Under the pieces are notes generated by a model, which saw only the letters and a list, made by a program, of their open reading frames with translations, was not told the DNA's origin and made no database searches. From NCBI GenBank assembly GCA_027030425.1, contig JALVEW010000270.1, forward strand, positions 1 to 51,061: a stretch of DNA of 51,061 bases, written 5' to 3'. Below, piece by piece: positions 17,509 to 27,012 of the stretch. Numbering within the stretch: position 1 is the first letter of the stretch; each line of letters begins with the position of its first letter. Origin of the DNA: Sedimenticola sp. (GTDB taxonomy: Bacteria > Pseudomonadota > Gammaproteobacteria > Chromatiales > Chromatiaceae). A program made the translations under genes and the position numbers.

Positions 17509-19698
17509 CTATTCGAAATCGCTGGAAAACAGCAGTTGCAGCTCTCCGGACTTGGCCACATGGAAGGAAGTACCCGTACCAGTTTCGAAGTAAAGGGTAT
17601 TGTTCTCCCCGGTACCGATGTTCGCTGTATAGAGGCTGTTGTTGACATAGACATCGTAGATGCCTGGCTCCATGCCGGTGAGCAGGTGGCGCGTCACCGT
17701 CTGGGTGTGGGGCGGGTTGTAGATCAGCTCCTTTTGCAGCATCGTGCTTTTCGAGAACATCGCCACCAGAGCGGCATCCGCGGCATCGATGTTGATGCCC
17801 TTCATGTTGCCGGTAGTGGAGCTGATTTCCGCCACCGGATCCATCTGTCCTGCTGAACTGTCGGCTGCCTGAAACACCGAGAAGAGCTGCAGATCGGTGG
17901 AGCCGTTCAGCTGTTCGAGTTCCACCCGATGGACATTCAGCGGAGGAATGCTGCTGGAACGCTCCGCGGAAGCATCATGTACTGAGATGCCAAATGCCGT
18001 GCCGAAGGGACGCAGGAACAGCTTTGCCGCGCCGCGACTTATGCTGATCTCGTCGCCGCTCACCGTGGGAAGCTCAGCGAAATGCCACTGCAGGGTCACC
18101 CGGTTGGCCGTGGTGGTGGGCTGGATATTGTCCAGTACGATGACATGATCCGGGGGGAGAAAGGCCACTTCCCGGCGATAGGAGGAGGCGGAAGCTGCGC
18201 CGCCATCCTGGTAATTGCCGTAATCGAAGTCATAGGCCTGTTCCAGCTTGTCGGACAGGAAATAGGCGAACTTGTGGGCCATTCCTGTGGCGTCGAAGGT
18301 GACGTCCGGGGTTTCGTTTTCCTGGAAGGGAGCGTGGTAGTGATCACCGGTGATGGTGAGGATATTGGCGAACTGGGATTCCCACTGCCAGGTGTCCGCG
18401 TCCACCAGGAGGATTTCTCCCCGGGAACCGATTTTTACCTCTCCCAGGTTGTATTCGCCCTGGTCGTTTTCCTGCAGGCCGCCAATCACGTCCACATAGG
18501 TGGCCATGGTATTGGTCCAGTCGTCGCCCCGGGCCATGCCATGGCCCTTCATGCCATAGTGTAGGCCGCCCATGTTGGCGCTGGTGGGCGTGATTTCCGC
18601 AATATCGGGATTGGCGAAAAGAAAGTTTTCCCAAAGGGAGTCAGAAGTTTCCGCCTGCATGTGATTCGCGCCCCACTGGGCGATTCCCCGCAGGGTCGGG
18701 CTCACGGGGGTGAAAGAGGCAAGAAAACGCAGGGTGCTGTCTCGTGGATCACCCTTGGTGTCGCCGGACCAGGAGCCATTGTCGGAGACATAGTCCAATG
18801 AGGGATAAAGGATGTGAAGCTGGCCTTTTACCAGGTCTTCGTGCCAGTTTGTTTCATTCCAGTGGTCGTTGAGGTCAGTGCCGCTGGCAAGGGCCGTGGG
18901 ATACAGCAGGTATTCACGGACAGCCCAGTGACCATAATTCCAGCCTTCCTGCCATTCTCCGCCGTCGAAAAGGCCGTTTATCAGGGGCAGTACCTCGGTG
19001 GCCCACATGGCTTCTGCGCGGTTCAGCCAGTCGCTCTTGTAGCCCGGGTCGCCCGCAAGCCCGATGGCCGCGGTGTAGACCATGGAGAAAAAGCCGGCGT
19101 AGTAATTGTCCGTGGGGTCATGAGGGGAAAAAGCGTCAGGACTGGTGAATACCCAGGTGATCCACTCGTCCAGGCGGGTGTTGATGTCACGAATCAGCGT
19201 GGAGGTCAGCCCCGGGGCGCCGTCCAGCCAGTCCCGGCCCACAGGCAGGGACATTCCGTAGCTGCGAGCTCCGTAGCCGGAATCATGGGTGATGGAGCTT
19301 GCACCACCCTGGCCGTTGCCGATGACGCCGGAGCCATAACCGCCTCCGGCATCATAGGTAAGGGCGCGCAGGTAGATGATGGCTTCCTGGGCGTAGGTCG
19401 CGTTGCCGGTGACCCGGTAGGCCAGGGCGTAGTTCAGCATGTAGCGTTGCCAGTCCAGGCCCTGGTAGTAGTCGGGCATATTGTCCCCGATATGGTTGTC
19501 ACACCAGGCTTTCAGTGCCTGCCACTCAGGCGTGTTTGCGGCGACATTGGCTTTGAGCCTGTTGATGGTGGCGTTGTCCAGCCAGATGCGGGGGTGACTG
19601 GCGTTGACGCCGGCAACTGCCGGGTGGAGCCAGAATAAAACCAGCATCAGAACCGGTAACAGCATGTGACGGAATGGAAATCGAGGACTGCTTTTCAT
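17509..19698 (-). CDS. Secreted heparinase II/III-like polysaccharide lyase
   Basis: A 729-residue exported protein with a signal peptide (MKSSPRFPFRHMLLPVLMLV to about residue 30, ending PAVAG). The N-terminal half is an alpha-barrel with lyase-like segments NYYAGFFSMVYTAAIGL and a GGEWQEGWNYGHWAVREY core, as in heparinase II/III and alginate lyase folds; the second half holds GGLHYGMKGHGMARGDDW and a beta-sandwich region. It should cleave uronic-acid-containing glycans by beta-elimination in the periplasm or outside. The start at 19698 gives the clean signal peptide; an upstream extension is ignored. No PEP-CTERM-like tail is seen at the C-terminus. Confidence 0.85.
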   Translation of the reverse strand: MKSSPRFPFRHMLLPVLMLVLFWLHPAVAGVNASHPRIWLDNATINRLKANVAANTPEWQALKAWCDNHIGDNMPDYYQGLDWQRYMLNYALAYRVTGNATYAQEAIIYLRALTYDAGGGYGSGVIGNGQGGASSITHDSGYGARSYGMSLPVGRDWLDGAPGLTSTLIRDINTRLDEWITWVFTSPDAFSPHDPTDNYYAGFFSMVYTAAIGLAGDPGYKSDWLNRAEAMWATEVLPLINGLFDGGEWQEGWNYGHWAVREYLLYPTALASGTDLNDHWNETNWHEDLVKGQLHILYPSLDYVSDNGSWSGDTKGDPRDSTLRFLASFTPVSPTLRGIAQWGANHMQAETSDSLWENFLFANPDIAEITPTSANMGGLHYGMKGHGMARGDDWTNTMATYVDVIGGLQENDQGEYNLGEVKIGSRGEILLVDADTWQWESQFANILTITGDHYHAPFQENETPDVTFDATGMAHKFAYFLSDKLEQAYDFDYGNYQDGGAASASSYRREVAFLPPDHVIVLDNIQPTTTANRVTLQWHFAELPTVSGDEISISRGAAKLFLRPFGTAFGISVHDASAERSSSIPPLNVHRVELEQLNGSTDLQLFSVFQAADSSAGQMDPVAEISSTTGNMKGINIDAADAALVAMFSKSTMLQKELIYNPPHTQTVTRHLLTGMEPGIYDVYVNNSLYTANIGTGENNTLYFETGTGTSFHVAKSGELQLLFSSDFE

Positions 19699-19904
19699 GT
19701 CTTGGGTTACTGCTTGAAGTTGGGTTGAAGGTGGCCGGATTGCGCAAATGTCAGGTTTGACCACAATATTCCTGTTCAGTGCCAAGACTACCCCCATTTT
19801 TTGTTTTTTTCCGGGAATAACCGGTGCTTATGTGACGGGACGCACAAGGGCTGGTTGGCAAACAGGTATTTTGTGAGAGAGTTGTCGTACTGGCAAGCCG
19901 GCCC

Positions 19905-21356
19905 TCAGCGCTTTCTGAGTTTGCTGAGAATATGCAGGGCGGAGCGGAATTCGCTGTTGCAGAACAGCCATGCCAGGGAGATATAGATGGCTGCTCCCAT
20001 GCCAACTTCAATTGTCAGGAGTGTGACTCTGCCCAGATCGTCTACCAGCATCATGTTGATGGTGCGAACGGCTGCAAACATGATGCCTGCGATGAATAGC
20101 GGAGGAAATACCGTCCTGGCAAATGCCCAGGCATTTATCCCCAGGTTTCTGATGGTAACCCTGGAGGTAAGGGCATAAGACAGGGGCATGCTTACCAGCC
20201 AGCCAATACAGAGTCCCAGAATATCGTTCCATACAGCGCCGATGTAGAGGGAAGGTGTTGTAATGGAAATAATTATCATCCAGTTTTTCAGTGCCTCCCG
20301 GGGTCTGCCGATAGCCTCCAGCACGGGGTCCATAAGTTCCTGGGACATGCGGAAGGGCAGAATCAGGGGCAGTAGGGTGGCAGGAAGTATGGCCGCCTGC
20401 CATTTCTCGCCCAGGAGCAGGGGTATCAGCACGGGCGATACGGCCGCCAGCCCGAAGAAGATGGGGAAGGCCACCAGCATGGTCAGGCCGTTGGCCTTGA
20501 GGTAGTAAGCTTTCAGCTCTCCCTCAGGCTGGTGGTGGATTCGGGCGTAGGCGGGCAGTGCCACCTGTTTGACGATGGGCGTGAGTTTGTTCAGGGGAAT
20601 ATGCGAAAGCTGGATGGCGATGGCGTAGATGCCCACCATATCCGTGCTCCACAGGCGGCCGCCGATGAACACGTCCATGCTGGAAAAGATGAACCAGGCA
20701 AAAGTGGTCAGCGTCTGCGCGCCGCCGAAGGAAATGAGGGGCAGGGAGTGGCTGAACCAGAAGCGGGGCAGCATCAGCATGGGATTGACCAGGTTGAGGA
20801 GCAGGGCGCGCAGGGCGACCTCGCTCATGTAACCCCAGATCAGGGCCCACACCCCCAGCCCCTGCCAAGCCAGCCAGAGTGTAAACAGGGCGGCGATGGC
20901 GGAGGCCGCCAGCTCGGAAAGGGAGCGGCGCTTGAACTGCATTTCCCGGGTGAGCATGGCGCTGGGCAGGGTTTCCAGGGCGGAGATCATCAGCACCAGG
21001 GGCAGTACATGGAGAATGGGGATCAGGCGTTCGTCCCTGTAGTATTCGGCGGCCCAGGGGGCCAGCAAGGCCATTCCCAGGGCCAGAGTCAGGTTGACCA
21101 GCAGCAACAGCCCGAAGATTTCCTGCACCTGGCGGCGGGAGAAGGATGCAGCCTGGATCAGTGCTGTGCCTAGTCCCGCGCTGGCGAAAACCTCGAAGAA
21201 TGACAGCACCACGCCGGCCATGGCCATGAGGCCGTAGTCGTCTGGGTTGAGGATGCGGATGACCAGAAAGGTCACACCCCAGCGGATGATTTGCGCCGCA
21301 AACTTGGAAACCGTCACCCATTTCAGAGAATGGGCGACTTCTCGGGTTATGCTCAT
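19905..21356 (-). CDS. wzx: Wzx-type polysaccharide flippase
   Basis: A 483-residue MATE/MOP-superfamily transporter with about twelve to fourteen hydrophobic segments. The start MSITREVAHSLKWVTVSKFA and the following RWGVTFLVIRILNPDDYG match the polysaccharide-synthesis (PST, WzxC-like) group. It should flip the completed undecaprenyl-linked repeat unit across the inner membrane. It is 206 bases upstream of the heparinase-like gene on the same strand and divergent from a second lyase gene; the 168-bp divergent gap must hold both promoters. Only one flippase gene is present in the locus. Confidence 0.92.
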   Translation of the reverse strand: MSITREVAHSLKWVTVSKFAAQIIRWGVTFLVIRILNPDDYGLMAMAGVVLSFFEVFASAGLGTALIQAASFSRRQVQEIFGLLLLVNLTLALGMALLAPWAAEYYRDERLIPILHVLPLVLMISALETLPSAMLTREMQFKRRSLSELAASAIAALFTLWLAWQGLGVWALIWGYMSEVALRALLLNLVNPMLMLPRFWFSHSLPLISFGGAQTLTTFAWFIFSSMDVFIGGRLWSTDMVGIYAIAIQLSHIPLNKLTPIVKQVALPAYARIHHQPEGELKAYYLKANGLTMLVAFPIFFGLAAVSPVLIPLLLGEKWQAAILPATLLPLILPFRMSQELMDPVLEAIGRPREALKNWMIIISITTPSLYIGAVWNDILGLCIGWLVSMPLSYALTSRVTIRNLGINAWAFARTVFPPLFIAGIMFAAVRTINMMLVDDLGRVTLLTIEVGMGAAIYISLAWLFCNSEFRSALHILSKLRKR

Positions 21357-21524
21357 TCTGTCGTTCAGATCCCTTGGTCAGGATGAGACCTTGGCGTGGT
21401 GCGGGGGAGAAGGGGAAAAGCCTGTCTGGTCCCGTGCGCCCTGGCGACTGCAAAGAATACCATTTTCTGTTCCCTGGCGTATGATTGGACGCAAGTGGAG
21501 AACAAGTGAAGACAGAGGGGCTCG

Positions 21525-23222
21525 ATGATTGGCCGAGGACAGGGATGCTGGTGGAAGATGTTCGCGGCGATGCTGCTGTTACCAGCGGGCCTGTGCGCCG
21601 CCGTTCCACCGCTGGTCGATGGGCCGGGGGACAAGGCGCGGGCATGGAGCCGATTCGAAAATTGGGTGCGTGATGCGGTGTCCGGCAAGGAATCCTATGG
21701 ATTCCGGGCCAGGGATGCCGCTTTGGCGGGCCGGCTTTCGGGCAGGAAACCCTACTGTCAGCTGGCCGTCGCCATGGCCGAGGAACAGGTGACCGCGGCG
21801 GAAAAGGCCATGGCGGCGGGCGAGAGGCCGGAGGTCGCCGGAGATTCCTATCTTCAGGTGGGGCCCATGCTGGCGGATCTTGCCGTGACCCTGGACTGGT
21901 GTGGTGAGAAGTTGGGGGAGGCGCGGAAAGCACGCTGGTCAGCTTACGCGGAGCAGACCCTGGATAATCTGTGGAATCCCGCGGAAGCCAGTTGGGGAGG
22001 GAAGGCGCATCCCTGGTCAGGCTGGAGCATCGACAATCCGGGAAACAATTACTATTACAGTTTTCTCGAGGCCACGGTGTACTGGGCCCTGGCCAGCGGC
22101 TCCCCGCACTGGCTCAAACGGCTGCGGGAGGAAACCTGGCCCCGGGTGGCTGCCTATTTCGATAATTATCGTGGTGGCGGCAGTCGGGAAGGCACGGCTT
22201 ACGGCCTGTCCCATGCCCGGCTGTTCGAGGTCTACCGCGCCTGGAAAAGAGCGGGTGAGGCATCTATTCCCGTCCTGGACCGGTTGGCCAGGGAGAGCAT
22301 GGACTACTGGGTGCATGCCACCCTGCCCACCATGGACATGGTGGCGGCCATTGGGGACCAGGCCAGGGTCTCCATGCCCGTCATGTACGACTACCACCGA
22401 AAGCTGATGCTCCTAGCCCATGCCCTGGTGCCCCAAGGGAAGGAGGCACGTCATGGCGCCTGGTGGCTTCGTCATATCAGCGTCCGGGAAATGGGGGACG
22501 GTGCCAACTACCGGTATGATCTGCTGCCCCTGGGGCCTGGGGAGAAGCCCCGCCGCCTCTGGTACCATTCTCCGGGGGCGGGACATTTATTTGCCCGTAC
22601 CGCCTGGGATCGCAAGGCCCTGTGGCTGTCCTTCGTGGCCGGCCGGTATGACGAGGATCATGCTCATCAGGATCAGGGGGCTTTTGCCCTGTTTCAGCGC
22701 AAATGGCTGGCGGTCACGGAAAACGTTTTCACCCACAGCGGCATACAACAGGGCACGGATGTCCACAATGTATTGCGTTTTGCGGGGCCGGCGGGGAATA
22801 TAGGGCAGGGCTTCAGCGAAAACCGCCTGCGGGTAGAGGAGAAGGCAGGTGGGCTGAACATTCACGCGGATCTGTCGCCTGCCTATGCGTCCAGCCCCCT
22901 GGTGTTCCGCTGGATCCGGCAGCTGGATTTCGGTAAGGATGAAGTGGTGGTGGTTGATGAATACCAAGTGGATGCATCGGTTCAGGCCTTCTGGCAGCTC
23001 AATGTGCCGGAAAAGCCCCGCCGCAGGGGAAAGGACATTCTCGCGGGAAAGCTCTGCATACGCCCCCTGGAGCCGGCCGAGCCGCTGGTGCACATCGTCC
23101 ATTGGCCCGAGGTGCAGCGGGAATACGAAACCTTTCGTGAAGGCTGGAAAGTGGAACTTGGTGGCGGGCAGGGCCGCTACAGGGTCAGTCTTTTCCCTGG
23201 GGGCTGCCCTCCGGATTCATGA
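21525..23222 (+). CDS. Second secreted heparinase II/III-like lyase
   Basis: A 565-residue exported protein. The signal region is WKMFAAMLLLPAGLCAA (to about residue 28). Conserved stretches include NYYYSFLEATVYWAL, GGGSREGTAYGLSHARLFEVY and GRYDEDHAHQDQGAFALF, the last being the Asp/His-rich segment seen in heparinase II/III-like C-terminal domains. A purine-rich AGAGGGG just before the ATG supports the start. It is distinct in sequence from the larger lyase at 17509-19698. It runs convergently into the next gene with a six-base overlap of the two 3' ends. Confidence 0.87.
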   Translation: MIGRGQGCWWKMFAAMLLLPAGLCAAVPPLVDGPGDKARAWSRFENWVRDAVSGKESYGFRARDAALAGRLSGRKPYCQLAVAMAEEQVTAAEKAMAAGERPEVAGDSYLQVGPMLADLAVTLDWCGEKLGEARKARWSAYAEQTLDNLWNPAEASWGGKAHPWSGWSIDNPGNNYYYSFLEATVYWALASGSPHWLKRLREETWPRVAAYFDNYRGGGSREGTAYGLSHARLFEVYRAWKRAGEASIPVLDRLARESMDYWVHATLPTMDMVAAIGDQARVSMPVMYDYHRKLMLLAHALVPQGKEARHGAWWLRHISVREMGDGANYRYDLLPLGPGEKPRRLWYHSPGAGHLFARTAWDRKALWLSFVAGRYDEDHAHQDQGAFALFQRKWLAVTENVFTHSGIQQGTDVHNVLRFAGPAGNIGQGFSENRLRVEEKAGGLNIHADLSPAYASSPLVFRWIRQLDFGKDEVVVVDEYQVDASVQAFWQLNVPEKPRRRGKDILAGKLCIRPLEPAEPLVHIVHWPEVQREYETFREGWKVELGGGQGRYRVSLFPGGCPPDS

Positions 23223-24380
23223 GGGGCAGTTTGCTGGCGGGGGCAGGATATAGTTTCGGTAATCGTTGGGATCGCCTTTTTCGCCGGCTTCCGCCGCCTT
23301 GATGATATTGTACATCTCCCGGGTGGAAACATAGTGTAGCACATGGTTTTCGCCATCGTTGTAGCGGCTTTCCAGGTAGTGGAACATGGCATCCATAGGC
23401 TCGCCCAGCAGTGCGTCCATGTCACAGTCCTGGGTGCCATGGGTGTGCACCTTGATGAACAGCCATTCCGGACGCCCTTTTACGTGAATGCCGGCTTTCA
23501 CCCACAGGTCTACGCGGTCCGGCGTCGGGGGATAGCTGGCGCGAATATCCGAGTTCTCGATACGGGGCAGCAGCCCCCACTTGCGGTTTTTCCAGTTGAG
23601 CATCAGCGGCCCCTGGACGATCATCAGGTCGCCCCAGGGCTTGCCCCCCACGGTGACGTCCCGGCCCCGGTCGTGTGACTTGGGCTGCTGCGGATCGTCC
23701 TTGGCGTAGTAGATGGCGTTGATCTTGCTGGTCTGGGTGGCGCTGGGGGCAGAAGGCAGGGTGAAATCCGCGTAGCAGCCCTCCTCACGGAGGATGATGA
23801 GTTCATTGTTGATGCCGCAGTTGGAACCGTCCGGCTCCGAGTTGTCCAGGGCCCAGTTACCGTGCACGAATCCCCAGGCCAGGTCATCCCGGCCCGGCCA
23901 GCGGCTGAGGGCGCCGTGGGTTTGGTGCAGGTCGCGGGTGAAGCGGGAAAGCTTTTCACGCAGGCCGGCTTCCGTATCCTTGTCATGGTGCAGGTGAATC
24001 TCGATTTCCCCCAGGCCCTGGCGGCACATGGCTTCTATCTTGTCCAGGTGTTCCTTGCGGTATTCTTCTTCTGGATAGTAGAAGCAGTGTTTGGGATGGC
24101 AGCCGTCTGCGTCCCGGTGCCGGCGGGCGAGGGTGGGATAGCCTTCCGCCCAGCGGTCCACCCGTCTTACTTCCGTCTCGTAGTCGGCATTCGACCAGCG
24201 CGGTTCGAAGTGATCCACGAAGCAGAACATGATGTGGGTAGGGCCCGAATGGGAAGGGCGGTGTTTGTGCCTGATGTAGTCGGGCAGCCAGATGTGCATC
24301 TGCTTGGCCCGGATTTCCCGTAGCAGAACCAGGCCGGCGGCGAATCCGGCGAGCAGGAGCAGTATCAGCGGTATGGTCAT
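23217..24380 (-). CDS. Membrane-anchored deacetylase-like protein of unknown function
   Basis: A 387-residue protein with an N-terminal membrane segment (about 3-22) and a large soluble part. I do not know a named family. Segments HIMFCFVDHFEPRW and EIEIHLHHDKD, separated by about 80 residues, recall motif 1 (Asp) and motif 2 (His-x-His) of NodB-like (beta/alpha) barrels, and WGFVHGNWALD and IKVHTHGTQD supply further histidines. A metal-dependent carbohydrate hydrolase or deacetylase is a reasonable guess, not a demonstrated function. The C-terminus shares six bases with the convergent lyase gene, and the start overlaps the upstream GT4 stop (ATGA), so it is translated with the GT4 and ligase genes. 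Confidence 0.8.
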   Translation of the reverse strand: MTIPLILLLLAGFAAGLVLLREIRAKQMHIWLPDYIRHKHRPSHSGPTHIMFCFVDHFEPRWSNADYETEVRRVDRWAEGYPTLARRHRDADGCHPKHCFYYPEEEYRKEHLDKIEAMCRQGLGEIEIHLHHDKDTEAGLREKLSRFTRDLHQTHGALSRWPGRDDLAWGFVHGNWALDNSEPDGSNCGINNELIILREEGCYADFTLPSAPSATQTSKINAIYYAKDDPQQPKSHDRGRDVTVGGKPWGDLMIVQGPLMLNWKNRKWGLLPRIENSDIRASYPPTPDRVDLWVKAGIHVKGRPEWLFIKVHTHGTQDCDMDALLGEPMDAMFHYLESRYNDGENHVLHYVSTREMYNIIKAAEAGEKGDPNDYRNYILPPPANCPS

Positions 24381-25546
24381 GGTTCCCTGTGTCCCTCGAT
24401 ATCGAACATGTCCAGCATTTGCCGGGTGTTTTCATCCCATGAAAATTTCAGGGCATGAGCGTGGATGGTATCCCGGTTCCAGGGTGTGGTCAGCGCCAGG
24501 CTCAGGCTTTCAGCCAGAGTATGTATGTCACCAGCTTCCGACAACAGCCCGGTATCGTCCCCAACCACCTCCGGAATGCCGCCCACGTTGGAAGCGACCA
24601 CCGGCGTGCCGCAGGCCATGGCTTCCAGCAGCACGTTGGGCACGCCTTCGTTGTAGCTGGGCAGACATACCAGGTCCGCCGCATTGTACCAGTGGTTCAG
24701 GTCAGCATGATTCACCTTGCCCAGGAGAATCATGCGGTTTTCCAGCCCGGCATGGGCGGCGGTGGCTGCCATGGTTTCCTTCATGGTGCCAGAACCGGCC
24801 ACATAAAGTTTCAGGTCCGGGTATTGCGGAGCCAGGTGAACGAAGGCTTCCACCAGGTCCACGCACCCCTTTTCTCTTTTCAGGTTGCCCACGTAGAGCA
24901 TGATCCGGGAGTCCCCGATGCCCAGTCTGGCCTTGGCCTGATTCCTGGGCAGGGGGTGGAAGCGCTGGTGGTCTATGCCGTTGTAGATCACATGGATCTT
25001 CTGCCCGGGAATGCCTATTGCCTCCATTTTCTTCTTGAGGGCGGCGCTGACCGAGACAACGCCTCTCACCTGTTTTCCCCAGGCCCGGATCTGATTCCGT
25101 ATCGATGCCTGCCTGGCGATGACGTTGATGTCACTGCCATGTACCTTGACGAAAGCCGGTATACCCAGCTTGTCGGCGATGCGGGTTCCGGCGCTGCCCT
25201 CGGGGTAGGCCCAGGAGGAGAGCAGCAGGTCTGGCTGGAAGGTCCTCATCAGCCTGCCGCACTGCAGTTCCAGGGAAGCCTGCATGGATCTGCCGTAGGA
25301 GGTGCGAAACAGTCCGGGTGTGTACCAGTACCAGGGATAGACGGCCTTTCCTTCCAGGGGATGGGGAGGCAGGGGAGCTGCTTTTTGACGGCCATGCTGA
25401 AGACGCTCTTTCCAGCTCACGGGCACGATGACTCGGATGTCCAGGTGTTCCGCCAGATGGTTGAACTGCTGAAAGTTGAAAGTGCCCCGTTGATGATCCC
25501 AGGGGGTTGGATAAAGGTTGGTGATGATCAGCAGGCGCGGTTTCAT
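24377..25546 (-). CDS. GT4-family glycosyltransferase
   Basis: A 389-residue GT-B enzyme. The N-terminal domain starts KPRLLIITNLYPTPWDHQRG, typical of GT4 proteins in EPS loci, and contains FVKVHGSDINV; the C-terminal domain has IMLYVGNLKREKG and PSYNEGVPNVLLEAMACG with the conserved Glu pair. The start at 25546 follows the O-antigen-ligase stop by two bases, and the gene ends in an ATGA overlap with the next one, giving a three-gene operon 27012 to 23217. The upstream in-frame extension belongs to the ligase region and is not coding here. Confidence 0.9.
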   Translation of the reverse strand: MKPRLLIITNLYPTPWDHQRGTFNFQQFNHLAEHLDIRVIVPVSWKERLQHGRQKAAPLPPHPLEGKAVYPWYWYTPGLFRTSYGRSMQASLELQCGRLMRTFQPDLLLSSWAYPEGSAGTRIADKLGIPAFVKVHGSDINVIARQASIRNQIRAWGKQVRGVVSVSAALKKKMEAIGIPGQKIHVIYNGIDHQRFHPLPRNQAKARLGIGDSRIMLYVGNLKREKGCVDLVEAFVHLAPQYPDLKLYVAGSGTMKETMAATAAHAGLENRMILLGKVNHADLNHWYNAADLVCLPSYNEGVPNVLLEAMACGTPVVASNVGGIPEVVGDDTGLLSEAGDIHTLAESLSLALTTPWNRDTIHAHALKFSWDENTRQMLDMFDIEGHREP

Positions 25547-25548
25547 GT

Positions 25549-27012
25549 TCAAACGAGGCTCAGCAGCAGGTGGACCGTGAAATACAGGAAGATCACGGAG
25601 GCGCCGGAAGTAAAGGCCCAGAACCAGAAATGCTGGAAGAAGCTGTAGGCTTTTTCCTGCGGGTTGCGCAGACGTGTTCCCTGGTAATGGGCCACGGCCA
25701 TGCCACAGAGCAGGAAAAGCTGCATGGAATAGCTGCGGCTGAGGAAAAAGGATGCCGTGGCGAAGCCCACGAAAGACAGAAACAGTACCCGGGCAATGGC
25801 GCGATCTTCCGGGGCCAGGTCGTCCTTGGCGGGAAGTTCTTCGTCTGCCGCGAATTCCAGCCCGTCCATCCTGCCTTGCTGGCGGTTCTCTGTGAGTATT
25901 TGCCATGCCGGCTTTATCAGCTTACGCGGCTTCTGCAGCAGGTACATCAGCATGATGCAGGAGCCGAAGAATGAGAACCAGAGAAAATAGCCGGGAATAC
26001 CCAGTTCCGCGAGCACCAATATGTAGGAGTTGTGGGCAGTCAACAGGTTGTGATCCCCGAAAAGACCGAAGCCCACGCCAAAGACCGGGTTGTCGATGAG
26101 CATCTGTATGCCTTCATACCAGGCATCCAGGCGCCCATAGGCGGATTCCTCGCCCGGACTGATGGTGTCCAGTCGGCTGCTCAGGAAGAACAGGGCGGGC
26201 ACAGCCATCATGCCTATTACCAGGGTGCGGAAAATGCCAAATCGCCGCCATGAGTAGACGCCCAGTATGGCGCCCAGTGCCAGAATGGTTCCCCTGGAAT
26301 CAGTGAGCTTGATGCCCCAGAGGATGACTCCCACGCAGATCAGCAGGAGCAGCTTGACCGCTAAACGGCGGCTGGTGCGCATGAGGTGCATGGCCATGGG
26401 CAGGGCAGTGACCAGGGAGAGCCCCACGTCGTTGGGGTCGTTGAATATGCCAATGTAGCGCATGCGTCCCAGGATGGGGACCTCGCCGGTCCAGCCGGTG
26501 CCCGTGATACTTTGCTGTATGCCGTGAGCGCTCATGAGGACGGCGCCGCCGACCATGAGCCACATCATAATGTGGATTCGCCTGCGGGAAAGCGCGGTGG
26601 CGGCGATCAGCAGGAAAGTCAGATAGAGGGGTGCCAGCTTGACGATGGTGTTGAGGGCCGCGGACAGACCTTCTCCCGCCAGTGCCACCGTCAGGGGGGA
26701 AAACAGCATCAGCGCTCCCAGCAGGTAGAACTGGGGGGCGTCCAGTGCTTTGTTGGAGGAAAACAGCCAGAACATGAAAGCAGAAAGGATGAGCACCGGA
26801 ATAATGGGCCACCCCATCATGGATGGAATCCATTCCTGCGGGCGAATGAAGATCATCGCCACATAGACAATCAGTAGCACGAAGGTTGCTGTTGCAGGCT
26901 GATCCTGGATTGTGGACCGCGTCCTGCTGAAGACCTCGGCTTCTTTGAAATTAGGATCCCCGGGGACGCGTTCCGTTGCGATTTTCTCCATCGAGATCAT
27001 CGTTCCCGTCAA
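25549..27012 (-). CDS. O-antigen ligase/polymerase-like membrane protein
   Basis: A 487-residue integral membrane protein with about ten hydrophobic segments and a long periplasmic loop holding TAHNSYILVLAELGIPGY, the Wzy_C/WaaL-type region; KLTDSRGTILALG is another shared motif. It resembles the O-glycosylation-ligase-like proteins of exosortase A-type EPS loci and is the only polymerase candidate seen here, so it probably polymerises or ligates the repeat unit at the periplasmic face. The extreme N-terminus is polar (to about residue 40). ATG 26997 is an alternative start. It is divergent from the wza-like gene. Confidence 0.87.
   Translation of the reverse strand: MTGTMISMEKIATERVPGDPNFKEAEVFSRTRSTIQDQPATATFVLLIVYVAMIFIRPQEWIPSMMGWPIIPVLILSAFMFWLFSSNKALDAPQFYLLGALMLFSPLTVALAGEGLSAALNTIVKLAPLYLTFLLIAATALSRRRIHIMMWLMVGGAVLMSAHGIQQSITGTGWTGEVPILGRMRYIGIFNDPNDVGLSLVTALPMAMHLMRTSRRLAVKLLLLICVGVILWGIKLTDSRGTILALGAILGVYSWRRFGIFRTLVIGMMAVPALFFLSSRLDTISPGEESAYGRLDAWYEGIQMLIDNPVFGVGFGLFGDHNLLTAHNSYILVLAELGIPGYFLWFSFFGSCIMLMYLLQKPRKLIKPAWQILTENRQQGRMDGLEFAADEELPAKDDLAPEDRAIARVLFLSFVGFATASFFLSRSYSMQLFLLCGMAVAHYQGTRLRNPQEKAYSFFQHFWFWAFTSGASVIFLYFTVHLLLSLV

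Noticed and set aside
17509-19638. + strand open frames across the larger lyase gene
   Set aside because: No recognisable motifs, and the - strand frame has a signal peptide and lyase segments.
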